This document shows positions 31,737-43,720 of a DNA stretch of 64,000 nt, piece after piece. Below the pieces are notes generated by a model, which saw only the letters and a list, made by a program, of their open reading frames with translations, ran no database searches and had not been told where the DNA came from. A program made the position numbers and the translations under genes. Numbering within the stretch: the stretch's first letter is position 1; the number at the start of each line of letters is the position of its first letter. Source of the DNA: Venturia oleaginea. Taxonomy: Eukaryota > Ascomycota > Dothideomycetes > Venturiales > Venturiaceae. The stretch covers positions 496,001 through 560,000 of the forward strand of contig JABMLP010000015.1 in the NCBI GenBank assembly GCA_013176395.1, read 5' to 3'.

Positions 31737-32159
31737 CTAGATTCGAGGCCGATGATAGAGTTTCCGTATCCAATCTTCTCGCTTTCGTGCCGGGAAGACA
31801 TCCTGAGAATGGTCAGATATTAAGGATCTTTGCCATAATTAGACATGCGAGAAGTGATCACTTACTGGTACTGCCAAGGCTTGGATTTCACAAAAGGCAA
31901 CGGCAATAGCGAAGACTGTGATGGCTGGTTGGAAAAATAGTACCCGTTGTGGTCCGGTGTTCACAAACATACAATACCGCGACCTGGTCGTCTCGTCAAG
32001 AAACCGATGGCTCCGATCAAGGATTAGGATCATCTGCATGATTTTTCGAGTCCACAGTAGTCTTCGTCCCATTTCAAACAACCTCAAGATTTTCCTCCAT
32101 GCGCTGCCCGTGGTCGTTCTGAAAGATACCCTGACAATGATTACAGATCCTGGCATCAT
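31737..32159 (-). CDS. Small hypothetical membrane protein, C-terminal exons
   Basis: Exon 1 runs down to 31866 and exon 2 is 31802-31737. The intron 31803-31865 has a GTAAGT donor, a CTGAC branch site and a TCTCAG acceptor in phase 0. From the ATG at 32159 the product would have about 119 residues with one hydrophobic segment (VLFFQPAITVFAIAVAFC) followed by a basic tail (DVFPARKREDWIRKL). An in-frame stop lies just upstream of this ATG, so either this is the true start or an exon further upstream is missed. No family is recognised. The splice signal is the best evidence. Confidence 0.4.
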
Positions 32160-32770
32160 TTAACCCGCAGATTTGGTCCAGGATGAATTTGACGGCCCCC
32201 TACAATGGCTGGATTCAAAAGAGATAGTTCAGATCACTGATTGGTGAGCGTGTGCAATCATTTCAATGTTTTTAAGTGGGAGGATATTGAACTTGTCCAC
32301 GTTGAGATGCGTAGTCTTCGGTTCGTAACTCGTCCATTCTTTCCCCGCATCAATGGTATCCGCATCAATGGTATGGAAACACAGTCAGCCTCCTTTCTGG
32401 TCATGCTTTTTCAAAAATATAGCGATTCGCATAGAGCCGTGATCGCTCTCGAGTTCCATCGTCATGTCCAGCTGATGTCCCGCTTCGAGACGGGCATTTC
32501 GCTGTACTACAAAATTTGAGATAACGCGAGTGGTTGGGATGACTGCTCAGCGAGTGTGTATTCAGATGGATATCCACGCATGGGAGAATTTTCAGACTTT
32601 CACGTTTCGAGATAATTCCGTCCCTGCTCGTCTAGTCGCAGGCGAGGGCGGAGACTGAATTGAGCGTATGGATGTATTTAAGCCGTAGAAAGTTATTAGT
32701 CAAGCTTTAGGACGGGTGATGGTACGCGAAGGAATGGATTCCCCCTCGAGGCCCCTGGCCTTCGTTAAGG
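32160..32770. other. Intergenic, fragmentary coding-like sequence
   Basis: The minus strand has a coding-like reading around 32480-32230 with a TGA inside (LKKHDQKGG stop LCFHTIDADTIDAG). It includes a 14-bp tandem duplication (ACCATTGATGCGGAT). No clear gene. Confidence 0.3.
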
Positions 32771-33706
32771 CTACTCAGTCTGCGTATTTGCTACTTTTCC
32801 GAGGTCGTTGACGCCCTGGGTTTCCCCCCAAGCCCTTAGCTCCTGAATCCTCGCTCGTTTCTTTCGAGAGTTTTGGGCTTCAATTTCTTCCTCAGTGTAC
32901 AACACGTGCTTCAGATTGTTTCTCTCCAAAGCGTCCAGGTCAGGCCACGGCATGAATTCTTGATCGCTTTCTACCACGTTGCCGCGTTGACGTTTTAAGC
33001 CTGTAACTTCTTTTTTCAATGCTCTGATCCTTTTCTTGAGTACCTCCTTGTTCGGGTTGTTCTTTTTCCAAAACTTCTTCAGGTTTTTGAGTCCACGATT
33101 CTGTCCCTTGACCGATTTGAGCTCTTTTGCCTGTTCCGCAGCAGTCTTTGAGAGCTCTGCGATCTTTTCCTCCATTTCCTTCAAGCCATGATCTCTTATG
33201 GATTTAGGTTCTCCTACCTGCAGTAGCTTTTCCAGTTCCAAGATTCGTGCATATTGCTTTTTCAGATCGTCGTAGCGCGTTGCTTCGAGTTCTTTCAGCT
33301 CTAGTATCCGCGCATCTCGGATATCAACATCTGCCTCCAGGGATTGCATGGTCTTGTTCTGCTCCAACGAGGCCACATTCAGCTCTGCAATTCTTGACCC
33401 TTGTTCTTTGATTGTTCCTGCCGATGGTATTACCTTGGATTTATCCAACTCATCCTTGGCTCTTCTGTGGGTAGCGATCTTCTCGAGGCGAGCTACATGG
33501 TCGGCAGCTGTCACAGAGGCTGTTTCCAGAAACTTGGTGTCATCGTGGGCTTATCTGGCAGCATTCTCGACGAGTGTTTCTAGACGCTCTTCACCGCCTG
33601 CAGCCTCGAGGGCGAACGACTTGAGGACGTCGATTTCGTGGTGGGCGGAGGATGAGGAGACTTTCAGCATGTTATGGACGCTTAGGACTGGGCCTGTGGT
33701 AGCCAT
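32771..33706 (-). pseudogene. Coiled-coil protein gene with one in-frame TAA
   Basis: The frame starts MATTGPVLSVHNMLKV at 33706 and is open for 311 codons to 32771 except for one TAA at 33551-33553 (context NAAR stop AHDDTKFLE). About residues 60-190 form a heptad-rich coiled coil (LEKIATHRRAKDELDKSK, LELEKLLQV). A strongly basic part follows (LKKFWKKNNPNKEVLKKR) and an acidic end. The stop fits a CAA to TAA change. No domain is recognised; it resembles the coiled-coil copies at 0.5-5 kb only in general character, not in its start. It could still be translated from an internal start or by readthrough; I regard it as a recently broken gene. Confidence 0.5.
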
Positions 33707-35794
33707 TGTTATGGCGTAGCAGAGTTGTTGACATAGGATTCGTGGTGAAGCTTGGGGGACTTTGGAATGGGGGAATGAGTTGGAAGAAAGTCTATTGTTA
33801 TAGATGTCGCTGCAGCTGGTTATAGATAGTCGAGTACTTGAAAAGGCAGCTGAGGGAAGAATGTGGTTGTATTTGTTGTCTGAAATAGGAGGTAGAACTA
33901 CGAGAGACATTGCAGAAAGCCTGACTCGCCATTTACCACGACCTCTCCCACCATTATCATAGCACCCAACAAATGTTCGAGGACCCCCTATGCCAGCAAC
34001 AGCAAACACCTGCGAGGAACACGCTCACTCTGCGCATGTCGTCCCTATGTCTGAAGGGCTGTTACGTTTCAGGGGGTCACCGCGCTTTCCCCACTAAACG
34101 CAGGCCGCGGTCCGCAATCCAAATCCAACCTCATCTCATCCAAGATCGAGCTCTTCCTGCTGCTACAACAAGGGTATCCGGAACGAGGCCGCGATTTCCT
34201 CAATTCCTTCCATCGCCAAGCACATATGTATAGGCACGATAAAAGCCTTTCTCGCGGAGTTGGGAGTTCTGTTCTTTCATGTTTTACCAGTTCTGGCTTT
34301 CAAGCCTGGAGACTCTTTCAGACGATTTCGAAGCCCGATGCCTAAGATCATCCTGTGTATGAACCAAACACCTTTTTAAACTGCTGCAACATGGTATGTT
34401 CCTGATGTTTTCAGCCATTCATTCCTACTTGAGACAAGTTCAGACGTACTTGAATTCCGGCACGACATGTCGGCCGTGGTGTGGTAGAAGACTTGTTATG
34501 GGGTAAATGTGAAAAGCCGCTTTTTAGCTATCTCTCGTTCGGGGCCTTTGGGTTCCCACTTCTGGGCCTATATACTCTTTATCCGTGAATCGTATGGTCG
34601 ATTCGTCCGTGTCTCTCGTGTATTGCCCAGGCCGCGAGGGCTTCGCATAAAGCTATAGGCTATGGGAGACCAAGTCGCTGGCCTGTCCGAGCAGACCGTC
34701 GCACTTGGAGGATGGTTCTCCCAGACCACCGAGATGTAGTCGCGAATGGGGTGTCCGGAGGTACGCCAGTCTCATCTCGTTGCAACGAGCTCCAGGACGG
34801 CAAGATTATGCCACTTTCTCTCCAGTTGCCTTGGCAAGTTATGTAGAACGAAACTGGCAACTTCGGCAACTAGTTCGGTGCAGGAGCGTTAGGTCGCAGT
34901 AGTTTTCCAAGTGTGTTCCAATACTTGTTCGCAGTAATCCACCTCTTTTTTACTTCGGCTACGTCCAGTACTGTGCGCCTAGAAGAGTCGCTGAAGTCTA
35001 GGATGATGAAGGCGGTTTTGGAGGGCTTGAATTCGACGGAGAGGTTGCTATGATAAACGCTATTTCGGATGGCCTTGCTATGACTGACGTTAGTTGTCCT
35101 TTCTGGTAAAAGCGGCTTCACAAGACCTGGCTGAGTGATGCTCTTCGGAGAGAAGTCTAGCTGTCATCGAGATGCGAAACATTTACAGGGTATCTTCTAT
35201 GCTTAACATGTTGAGTTGTTAAGTTACGCTTTGTTCCGCTTTGGGTAATTACCCGGTCTACACGTTACGCTTTAAGGTAATAACCTAGTTTACACTTCGT
35301 CATTACCACTCCTTACTCCTGTGTTATTACCTTCAGTTGTGTATACATTAAGGCCTCAATCTCCTCATTTGAGGCCTCATGCAGTCATCAATACATCTTT
35401 GTGCCCACAGTCAACACAACAGTTTTCAAAGTGTTAGCCAGCCTCTTATTATTACGAAAACACCCTTGACTTTGTGGAAGAGGGTAAGGTCTTGTGAGTA
35501 ATTCCAATAAGTACGCTCAGATATCGGAGCTAATCTGGACAACCAAAACATTTCTCACACCAAACACCAACTTTCAGCTACGCAAACCGCACTCTCTCGA
35601 CACAAATCCCATCTCCTACCTAAAAACAACCATATGCACAGTCGGAATCCTCGGCCACATAGTCGGGATCCTCGATAGTATAGGAGGCTTCGTTGTCGTG
35701 CGATGTTGCTGTATTTGTGAACAGATTACTTTCTCTCCATACTACGAGAGGCTGGAGTGCTGTTGAAGCATAGCGACAGGACGATACATCACGT
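33707..35794. other. Long stretch without supported gene
   Basis: About 2.1 kb. A short imperfect tandem duplication built on GTTACGCTTT and TAAT-ACC segments lies at 35221-35300. ORFs near 34870-35121 (minus) and 35494-35766 (plus) have no recognisable features. Confidence 0.35.
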
Positions 35795-36121
35795 TTAGTG
35801 TCCGGTATATATCCGCAAAGATAGACATATCATGATCGGCGGGAGGTCAAGTTGGAGACAGTAGGCGTCAGACGTGGAATTGCCCCATTTTGACAACACG
35901 TGCTCGTAGGTCACCCAGTCAATGTCACGGCAGATATAGACCTCGAGGCATGTAAGTATTATGGCAGACTTGGATGGTGGGTGGAGTAGACATACACCTG
36001 TATCTTCTGGAGCGTTGCACTCAGCCATGGCCATGGGGATATCAACACTGATAGGTGTTGCGTTGACAAGGATGGCACTCAACGCGACGAATGCAGAGAG
36101 GAACTGTTGAATTGGCTTCAT
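35795..36121 (-). CDS. Small secreted protein
   Basis: A single frame of 108 residues beginning MKPIQQFLSAFVALSAILVNA, a classic signal peptide with a probable cut after residue 21. The remainder has six cysteines. No family is recognised. The second half is unusually hydrophobic at the end, so an intron near 35960-36000 cannot be excluded, but I find no good acceptor. Export is well supported; effector function would be a guess. Confidence 0.5.
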   Translation of the reverse strand: MKPIQQFLSAFVALSAILVNATPISVDIPMAMAECNAPEDTGVCLLHPPSKSAIILTCLEVYICRDIDWVTYEHVLSKWGNSTSDAYCLQLDLPPIMICLSLRIYTGH

Positions 36122-37349
36122 TCGGTAATGGAAACAAAGGAACTAAGGTAGACTAGGAAATAAAGACAGCGAGATAAGGGGGGGTAGTTCCTGTATTCTT
36201 ATCTAAAGAAGAAGAGGGAGAGGGAGGCCCTCCCTCTTCTTAAGTACCGAGATACTTGGCACGTGATTGAAACCACAGGAACAGAGACGACAACATTGTG
36301 AAGGTGACGGGTATGTTCTTGACAGAGAATTGAGATGGTAGGCAAACAGGAGAGGGTTTGAGATTGAAGGTTTGAAGAGGAGATGAGGCGGAAGATATAT
36401 AGTGCCAGCATGTTGATGGTGCGAACCTTCCCTCGTTCCCATTATCTGGTGGAAGAAAGCTCTGGCACGCATGAAGGTGCGGCTTTGGGGCGCAAATTGT
36501 CGAGACGGGTATGTCTTGTCATGCCATTCCCGTTTGACAGGAAGAGTGTGTTCTCACTTGGAGGTGATTAGCGAGTCGAGAATCGGGATAGCATGATCTG
36601 TACGGAGTACCAGTCATCTCCCGCGGTGGTGGAAGCAGTGGTTGTTGCTCCGAGACTTGAGGTGTGACTTCCGAATACAACGTACGACCAGACAACGGCA
36701 GGCTGCAAAGTGACATCAACCACAAGCAGTCACATGTGCGGGTTCGAGTTTTATCTGAAGGAAGGGTAACAGCCTGACTGGGAAAGGAACGACCAACTGA
36801 GAAGATGTGTTGCTTACAGGACATTAAGAAAACATGGGCAGAGCGGAACGTGTGCTCGTTGTGGCACAGGAGTGGACTCGGAGCTCCACATTGAGAGACA
36901 ACGGAAATCTCAAACGTGGTGCCATTCGGAGTTGTTTGATGGTTTGGGCAAAGCTGCCTTCTGCAAATTGATCTTATGCCAACCTGATAATAATACTGTG
37001 GTGCTATGAATTAGCAAGAACAGCTGTATCGAGCTCGGTGTCTGAGCAAGTTCAAGTCCGCGAAAGGTTACCAGTCGGTCTTGAGCTTCCAAGTGAAACT
37101 GTGCTTGCACACGCCTGCTCACTTGAGCAGATCTAGCATCATACCCGATGATGATGTGAGGTTGGAGTGTTGGATGCAATCGGCTGTAATTCAAGTACGC
37201 CTCCGAGGTAGACCAAATGCGGTAAAAAGAAAGGATGCTCCATATCTACAACATGATCAAGATTGTCACGACGCATAGCTAAGCTTACTGCTTATCGGTG
37301 AAACCAACAGGAGATTGCCCAAGTAATTTTGAAAGAATAGACCACATTG
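36122..37349. other. Intergenic, nothing recognised
   Basis: About 1.2 kb with only short ORFs on both strands. Confidence 0.35.
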
Positions 37350-39276
37350 TTAGCTACTCCCCGAAAAGTTACTAATGAAAACAACCAGGACAGCAGTATA
37401 CGCAGCGGCAGCAGCGAACAATTCATGTCGTTTTGCTCGGGTGAGCATAGACACTGTGGCCGAGAAGAGCAACGTGAACACGACTAACACACCAAAAGCT
37501 TTGAACGTTCCGTGCTCGCCTTGGCCGTAGCTAGTAAGCTTGTACATGACGACCACAGGCAGCACCAGGAGGACAAAGATGATGGATGTTATGATTAATC
37601 CCACGAAGGCATCAACTCTTGATGCACTGTAGTAATACACGTGTCGGTCCTCGGCCTTCTCTCGTAATTCACGAGTACAAAAGAGACGCTAAAGAGGCAT
37701 TAGTGAGTACTTCGAGGGTTCGTGGGCCTTGGTAGGTGGCACATTTGCGGAATGACCTACTCGCAGAAGCTCGCAGTCGAATCGTCTTAGGGTTGTTTCT
37801 ACAAGGCCATCGAAACTGGACCATTCTCGACCGTTGCGCAGTGTGACTATGTCCTCCTTCTTTTTGATGAAGTCCTGTTCTCTTTGAACAAGTGGCTTCA
37901 GATTCCAAAACCAAGCTCGCACGCTCCTGTAGTCTCGCTCCAATGGTTTTTGGAAGCCCTGAAGATCTCTGGCTTTGATGAGAAGTTCTTCATAATCAAT
38001 AAGCTTTGTGCGTAGCTCAGCGAGTATTTCTCTGCGCGGTCTAAATCCGTCATTGTTGCGAGGACGTCTTATGTCAAATTACCGATTGCCCAGACGCTTT
38101 TATCCAGAGCTTGTCTCATTATCTATTTGATCTGCATCGTCTAATTCTCTTTCTAGTGCTGCGATGTCATCTTGAAGCTCAAGCAAGATACGGGAATGTA
38201 GATAGCTAAAGCCTCTGTATAGAGAAAAGTTTGCCTCGGAGGAGAGGAAAGAGGCCAAGCGAGGGTACCCATTTGGGCATTCTTCGAGTTTACGGGTATC
38301 AGTTTCTGCTGTCGCCTTTGCTGCATGCTCTTTCTGCTCTCGAAGCTGCTCGAGTGTCGTGCCAGGGGGAGCATCTTTGAGTTGTGAGCTGAAGCTCAGT
38401 CGTTCGAGAAAGGTTGCCAGAGAATAGGTCAGCCTGGGTACGCCTGTGAGGCCAGCGTGAAATTACTGACGCTTCTTTTGTAGCTTCTGGGATTCTGGAT
38501 CGTAATCCGAAGTGAAGGTGACGCCGGGTGTTGGGCTGGTGGGAGCGGATGGCTGAGCGGGGAACTTTCCGTCGAATTGCATAACATGATTGGCTGAGCC
38601 ACGGATGGTAATAATGCTAGTGTCTATCTGGTGGAGCAAGGGCCTCGTCCGACCAAGCGCTTCATGGAGGGACTCTGATTTCAAAGCGGCCTCAATCCGA
38701 CATTCGAGGACATCTATATGAGTTACAAGGTGCGGAAGCTCGTCATGTTCAACAACACCGCCCTGTGCACTGCCTCGCATGCGCCCCTCTACAGTTGGCT
38801 GAGCTCCAAGTGCTACATTCAAGGCATTATTGAGATACAATCCTTGACTACGCCCAGTCCAATTCCGTCTCTGGATACCACTTCAAGCCATCGGCAGGCT
38901 CACCTAGCTGATATTCAAAGTTCCGTCGGGCGTTCCTTCGCACTTTGATAACTTTCGCTTTTACACGACTGGTCACTCCGCCACTGTAAGATTTGGCGCT
39001 TACTTGGCTGTCAACCGCAAATTCAGACGGGAGCTACAGAGTTTGAGCCTAGTAATTCGGAACAGTACTTGAACACTTACATCTGGGGCCCAGGTATTAG
39101 TGGTTGTAGAACTCTTCTCCGTCGGCAAAGCTCTCTTTTCAATGCCTTCTTCCATCCCTTGTTCTTGTGTCTGTTTGACCGGTCAGTCGAGCGAAGAAGC
39201 GAAAGGCTCTGGTACCCACAGCTATTTCCTCTTCCTGCACCTTGCTTGATTCTTGTCCTGTCATTCTGCTATCTGC
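37350..39276 (-). pseudogene. DUF6594 membrane protein gene, two in-frame stops
   Basis: The conserved core is clear: YPRLASFLSSEANFSLYRGF, then ERDYRSVRAWFWNLKPLV and KKEDIVTLRNGREW, and at the C-terminus three membrane segments with FTLLFSATVSMLTRAKRHE, all hallmarks of fungal DUF6594. The core exons are 38840-38467, 38388-37761 and 37688-37350, with introns 38389-38466 and 37689-37760 in matching phase. Two TAA codons (38100-38102 and 38079-38081) lie in frame in the middle exon. A coding-like 5' part continues with introns to an ATG at about 39276 but its frame is not continuous. Function of DUF6594 is unknown. The gene is divergent from the caspase-like gene. Confidence 0.65.
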
Positions 39277-39869
39277 CTTGCTATCAACGTATTTGACGAG
39301 GCCTGGTAAAGATTGAAGAAAGGAAAATGTAGGCTTGGAAAGAGGGCGCATTCAATATAAACACGGCGCATGCTATCAATTGGGGAGGCCGCGAGATTCG
39401 CATGCCCACAGCCTCACTGCATGTTTGGTATCTTGTGCTTCGCCCCACGAGTGCTCATTTTATTGGACGATTAAGAAGTTGATAAGAGAACGGTACACAG
39501 CTGACAACTTCGGTTAGAGAAGAAGAAGAACTAGCATCAAAAGCCATATCTCGCTAAATGGAACAAAAGATTCGCATCGCTATGGAGAACGACTTGGACC
39601 ATACGACTCGTTCGAAGAAGCAGCACTTATTTGAGTCTGCCAGATATCTCAGCTGTCGGTGTTCAGGGAGTGAGAAGATTAACACAGAGTGTAACCTGGT
39701 GTACATGACAGCGCCATTAGAGAGGGAAAGCGGTGTGGTTGGTCTTCCAATTTTGGATATTGGGGGCCGGCTCGAAAGCGGGTGGTGCCGTGGCCCATAT
39801 CATAGATAAACAAACAGCCTCACTAGTAGTACATATATGCCTTGCACCCTTCATTACGCAACCTGATCA
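39277..39869. other. Intergenic between divergent DUF6594 and caspase-like genes
   Basis: 593 bp; I see no certain element in it. Confidence 0.35.
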
Positions 39870-41284
39870 ATGGCAGCCGCGAAATTCAGACATACTTTAC
39901 CGTTGAACATGCCGACGCTACCTCTTGATCTCCTCCATGAACCGAAACTGTTATGTCGCAGCTATCGTTGCGACAGTGACAAATCCACTGCCTCGGACAA
40001 TGAGCCAAGTCTAAGGTCTCCAATTGTGCAGACAAATGAGAATAGCTTAGATCTTCTGACCGCGCTCTCTCAGCAACAATTGCGATGGGACCGGGCTATG
40101 TGTCGTGAGCTAGGGCTGCCTGAAGGATATCGTCGAGTCTCCGTTTTGCTGGTGAAATGGAAGGATTGTCAGTTCTCAGATGACACAACTCGAGAAGTAA
40201 TGTGCCTTTGCAACTACTTCTCCCGCAATCCAATACTAAGCCGACTAGGTGACCGACCTCAAAGCCATTTTCGAGAAGAGGCTCGGATATTATACCAAAG
40301 TCATCGATCTGTCCAACAATTGCGCATGTCCGAAGACATGTGACTGCAGTCCCCAAGATCGATTCGACCGGGAGCTAAAGAGGTTTATGAACAATCATGA
40401 TGATGAACATAATCTTACAATTCTTTATTACACCGGTCATGGCACCTACGTCCACGCACAGAACGGTCATCAAGGATATTACCGGCTTCATCAGTAAGTC
40501 ATGTTTTTCCGGGGGAGATTTATCCTTCAAATTAACATATTCTAGGTCTGATGAAACCTTTGAGCCCAGCATTAATTGGGACCATACCGAGAAAAACTTG
40601 ATAGGTCCTGCAAAAGGCGATGTGTTGACAATCATGGATGCTTGCTTTGCTGGGAATGTGTCTTCGACCTACCACCGAGACTATGAAAGCACATACGAGT
40701 ACCTTGGAGCTTGCCAAGTGAATCGAACTACCGCGTCCCCTGGAGATAAGTCATTCACGGCTGCCTTGATCGTTTGCCTGGAACAGCTGCTTCAACGTCC
40801 TGAGGGCCAGTCTTTTACCACGGCGGACTTGTTTCGTGCCATTACCGAGCAGAAATATCGAAAAAATAACCCTCCATTGCTCGCTTCTCGTGTCGAAAAG
40901 AGCGACCGCCGAATCCTGCTAGCACCTAAATTGTCTAACGAGCGAAAGGAGTATTTCGACGATGAACCAGTTCCTCTTTACCTCGACCTTCGCATCGAGA
41001 TCAAACAGGAAAGTTTGGACAGAAGCCAAGTCGAGGACCTTGCCAAAAGAGTTGCTCGAGCTGTTCGTCAGTCGAAGGTTCAGACACGACGAGTCGACTG
41101 GCTAAGGCTAGCTTCGCGCAAGATTTCGTCCTTCAAGAGCGTTGCAAGGTCGGCATTGATGATTTCGGTTCTGGGACGTGCCAAGAGGAACACCCTAGGA
41201 ATAGTGCAAGAAGAATCACCTGTGGTCGAACAGCCGATTCACAAGCCTGGGATCTGGGCTACGTTTGGTGTCTTTACTCCTTGA
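39870..41284 (+). CDS. Caspase-like (peptidase C14) protein
   Basis: Three exons, 39870-40196, 40249-40493 and 40546-41284; both introns are 52 bp with GTAATG/GTAAGT donors, and phases agree. The product has about 436 residues. The caspase fold is seen in VSVLLVKW (first strand), the His in LTILYYTGHGTY (His173) and the Cys in LTIMDACFAG (Cys224), the catalytic dyad. The first 95 residues and the C-terminal basic region (about 310-436) are not recognised. Family members cleave proteins or act as signalling modules in fungal cell death and NLR-type pathways. After the TGA the same frame stays open for about 58 codons and includes a hydrophobic stretch, so the annotated end may be a recent stop. 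Confidence 0.85.
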
Positions 41285-42069
41285 AAACACTTCCACACCG
41301 TGACTGTTAGTCTCGAAAGACCCTGGACTAGAGTTGTCGCCGCTGGTATCGGAATCGCAATCCTTTTCGGGGCTTACTCTCGTCAACGTCGCATGTCACC
41401 ATTGACGTTGCTTCATCTATTGATGGGTCGCACGCAAACTGTTGGAAAGGGCTTAGTTTGAACGAAAAAATGACCCCATTATCGAGAACCCGTTGGCCCT
41501 CGCCTTTTGCGAACCAATCAGTTGTCGGCTCGCAATCCAAAGCTAGACCGTATGCATCACGGATTGATTGATTGATTGGTTGATTGTTTCCTACTCGGTT
41601 GCAGCCGCTTAATCACGCAGCTATGTACGGTCAGGAGGACTTCACCAGACAGCCGACACGTGATAAATCATAAAATCTACCACGCCCCACTTCGCCTCGT
41701 TCACTAAAACAAGACCAGCTGTCCCTTCCGTCCTCCCTCTTTTCCCTAAACCAGTATTTCCAAACGCCCACTGGCTCTTGTCGATACTGGTTATTCTGCT
41801 AGTATATCCGTGCTATATAGATCCCAAGAGGCAATACCCTCGTGTTTCGCTATCCTTTTACCTACAGTCTCCCTCCAGTACTCAGCTTCGTCTGTCTGTT
41901 TTGCCTTATCCCTCAAGGCTTGTCTGTTCCCGAAATGTGTTTCCGCTTGTGATTGTTGCCTTGCACCAGATTCCTATGCGGCAGTGTACTTGGTTGTGTG
42001 ATGCTGGAGACAATAGTAACCATCGTAGTCGTGATTTCGCTGCTTGAGTGTGATACTCCGGGTATGCCC
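41285..42069. other. Downstream region with open frame after the caspase stop
   Basis: The first 177 bases continue the caspase reading frame after its TGA to a second TGA at 41459-41461 (VVAAGIGIAILFGAYSRQRR is the hydrophobic part). The rest shows nothing I can support. Confidence 0.3.
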
Positions 42070-42830
42070 GTAGACGAGGCTATCTGGTGGCTGCCATATT
42101 ATATGGCACCGATCGTGCTATAGACCTGCCTTCTTATAGTCGGAGCCTACCTGCTGCTAGTCGCTCTCCCTACTTGCTATATCGCGCTCCTACTCTTGCC
42201 AATGCCATAACTGGGACGCAACAGTTTGGGGAGAGGCTCAAGGCTACGTCTGCTGGCTTGTAGGGAGGGGATTTGCCGCCAATAGGCTCCTTCTATGCGT
42301 CCTTACTGCTTACTGTGTCGCGCACCTACTCTTGCCAATGCCATAACTGGGAGGCAACAGTTTGGGGAGAGGCTCAAGGCTCTGAACATCAGCTTGCAGC
42401 AGGACGGTTTGCGGAGACGATAGTAGATGAGGTTCTCTAGCAGCGGCCGTATCGTGTCGCACCGATTGTGTTGTAGACCTGTCGTCTTATAGTCGGAGCC
42501 TATCTGCTGCTAGTCGCTCTCCCTGCTTGCTATATCGCGCTCCTACTCTTGCCAATGCCATAACTGGGACGCAACAGTCTGGGGAGAGGCTCAAGGCTAC
42601 GTCTGCTAGCTTACAGGGAGGGGATTTGCCGCCAATAAGCTCCTTCTATGCGTCCTTACTACTTACTGTGTCGCGCACCTGCTCTTGCCAATGCCTTAAC
42701 TGGGAGGCAGCAGTTTGGGGAGAGGCTCAAGGCTCTGGGCAATAGCTTGTAGCAGGACGGTTTGCCAAGACGTTGGGAGAGGTTGTCTAGTCGTTGCAGT
42801 GGTGTGTGGTGCCGATTGTTGCACACCGGG
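42070..42830. repeat. Tandem repeat, period about 353 bp
   Basis: Unit 1 (42070-42422), unit 2 (42423-42775) and the start of a third (to about 42830) are homologous. Each unit contains two related half-units around GCCAATGCCATAACTGGGA and GGGGAGAGGCTCAAGGCT. Differences between units are mostly transitions, among them CAG versus TAG. Confidence 0.8.
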
Positions 42831-43720
42831 CGTCTGGTGTTTGAGTTGTGTTGAAGGTATTGCCGTTCTAGCGGTGACTCGTCGACTCGGGGCGTTGCAG
42901 TGTCATCTGGGGTGATGGACTATCCGGGAAATAGTGACTAGATGGTTGCTGTTGTCTTTGGTGGACGCATCGTTCGTGTAGCTTGCTCGTGTATTCGTGT
43001 GCTCGCTCTGCAGTGGCCGCGACGGCGACTCTAGAGGTACCTCCTCGATGCTGAGGGACGCGCGATGGCCTCTAGAGGCCGGAGCGGCCACTGGCAGATG
43101 TGTTTTGATGATCTTTAGATGATACTTTTGTAAATTCCAAGAATTGAGTTCTCGCTGTGTGTGCTGTGTTTTCCGTATGCATCACGGAGGCAGACTCACA
43201 AGTGCCCAAAGAGCCAGCCCTGATATCACGTGATTTTGACGAGAACTCGTTCACGTTCATTAAGGCTGTATCTGAAACCAGAGCAGCCAAAAGTGGTTAC
43301 GCCGAAGGCTGCATGGTAGGTGTTGTGTGCTCGTTTGGTCATAAATGCCAAATTTAGGACTGTTTTCGCGAATCAGGCTCCCTCATTGGCCGTTGAAAGG
43401 TAAAATTTCCATTCCTATTCTATATTCCCAAGCATTGACATAGAGTGCAGAAGAAGAAAGCTGCAGAATTTACAAGGCCGTCTGTCAACGCATTCACGGT
43501 TCTACCGAGTCGTGTCGTGTCAGGTCACGTCGTGAAGTCGGTCATATCGTCGTTGGAAACAAAACAATCGCGATCAATGCAAACAATGCAAACAATGATG
43601 CAGCTGCAATGTTTCTCATATTGGCCATCACCGTCAATTCACTATCACCATAATGTAGGTGACAAATAGGGATCATCATATGCCTAGCTGCATGGCAAAA
43701 GTTACTGTCACTATATAAAA
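42831..43720. other. Unassigned, with an inverted repeat
   Basis: Apart from the inverted repeat at 43011-43094 (listed) I see no gene in this 0.9-kb stretch. Confidence 0.35.
43011..43094. repeat. Inverted repeat with XbaI-like core
   Basis: Left arm 43011-43037 (CAGTGGCCGC ... CTCTAGAGG) and right arm 43069-43094 (CCTCTAGAGG ... GCGGCCACTGG) are inverted copies of about 26 bp around a 31-bp loop. It could form a hairpin or be the end of a lost element. Confidence 0.6.

Noticed and set aside
31737..32159. RTA1-like lipid exporter
   Set aside because: Only one hydrophobic segment and no family motif.
43445..43669. Short plus-strand ORF with MQTMQTMMQ repeat
   Set aside because: It is a GCAAACAAT triplet-like slippage in non-coding DNA beside the MULE-like element.
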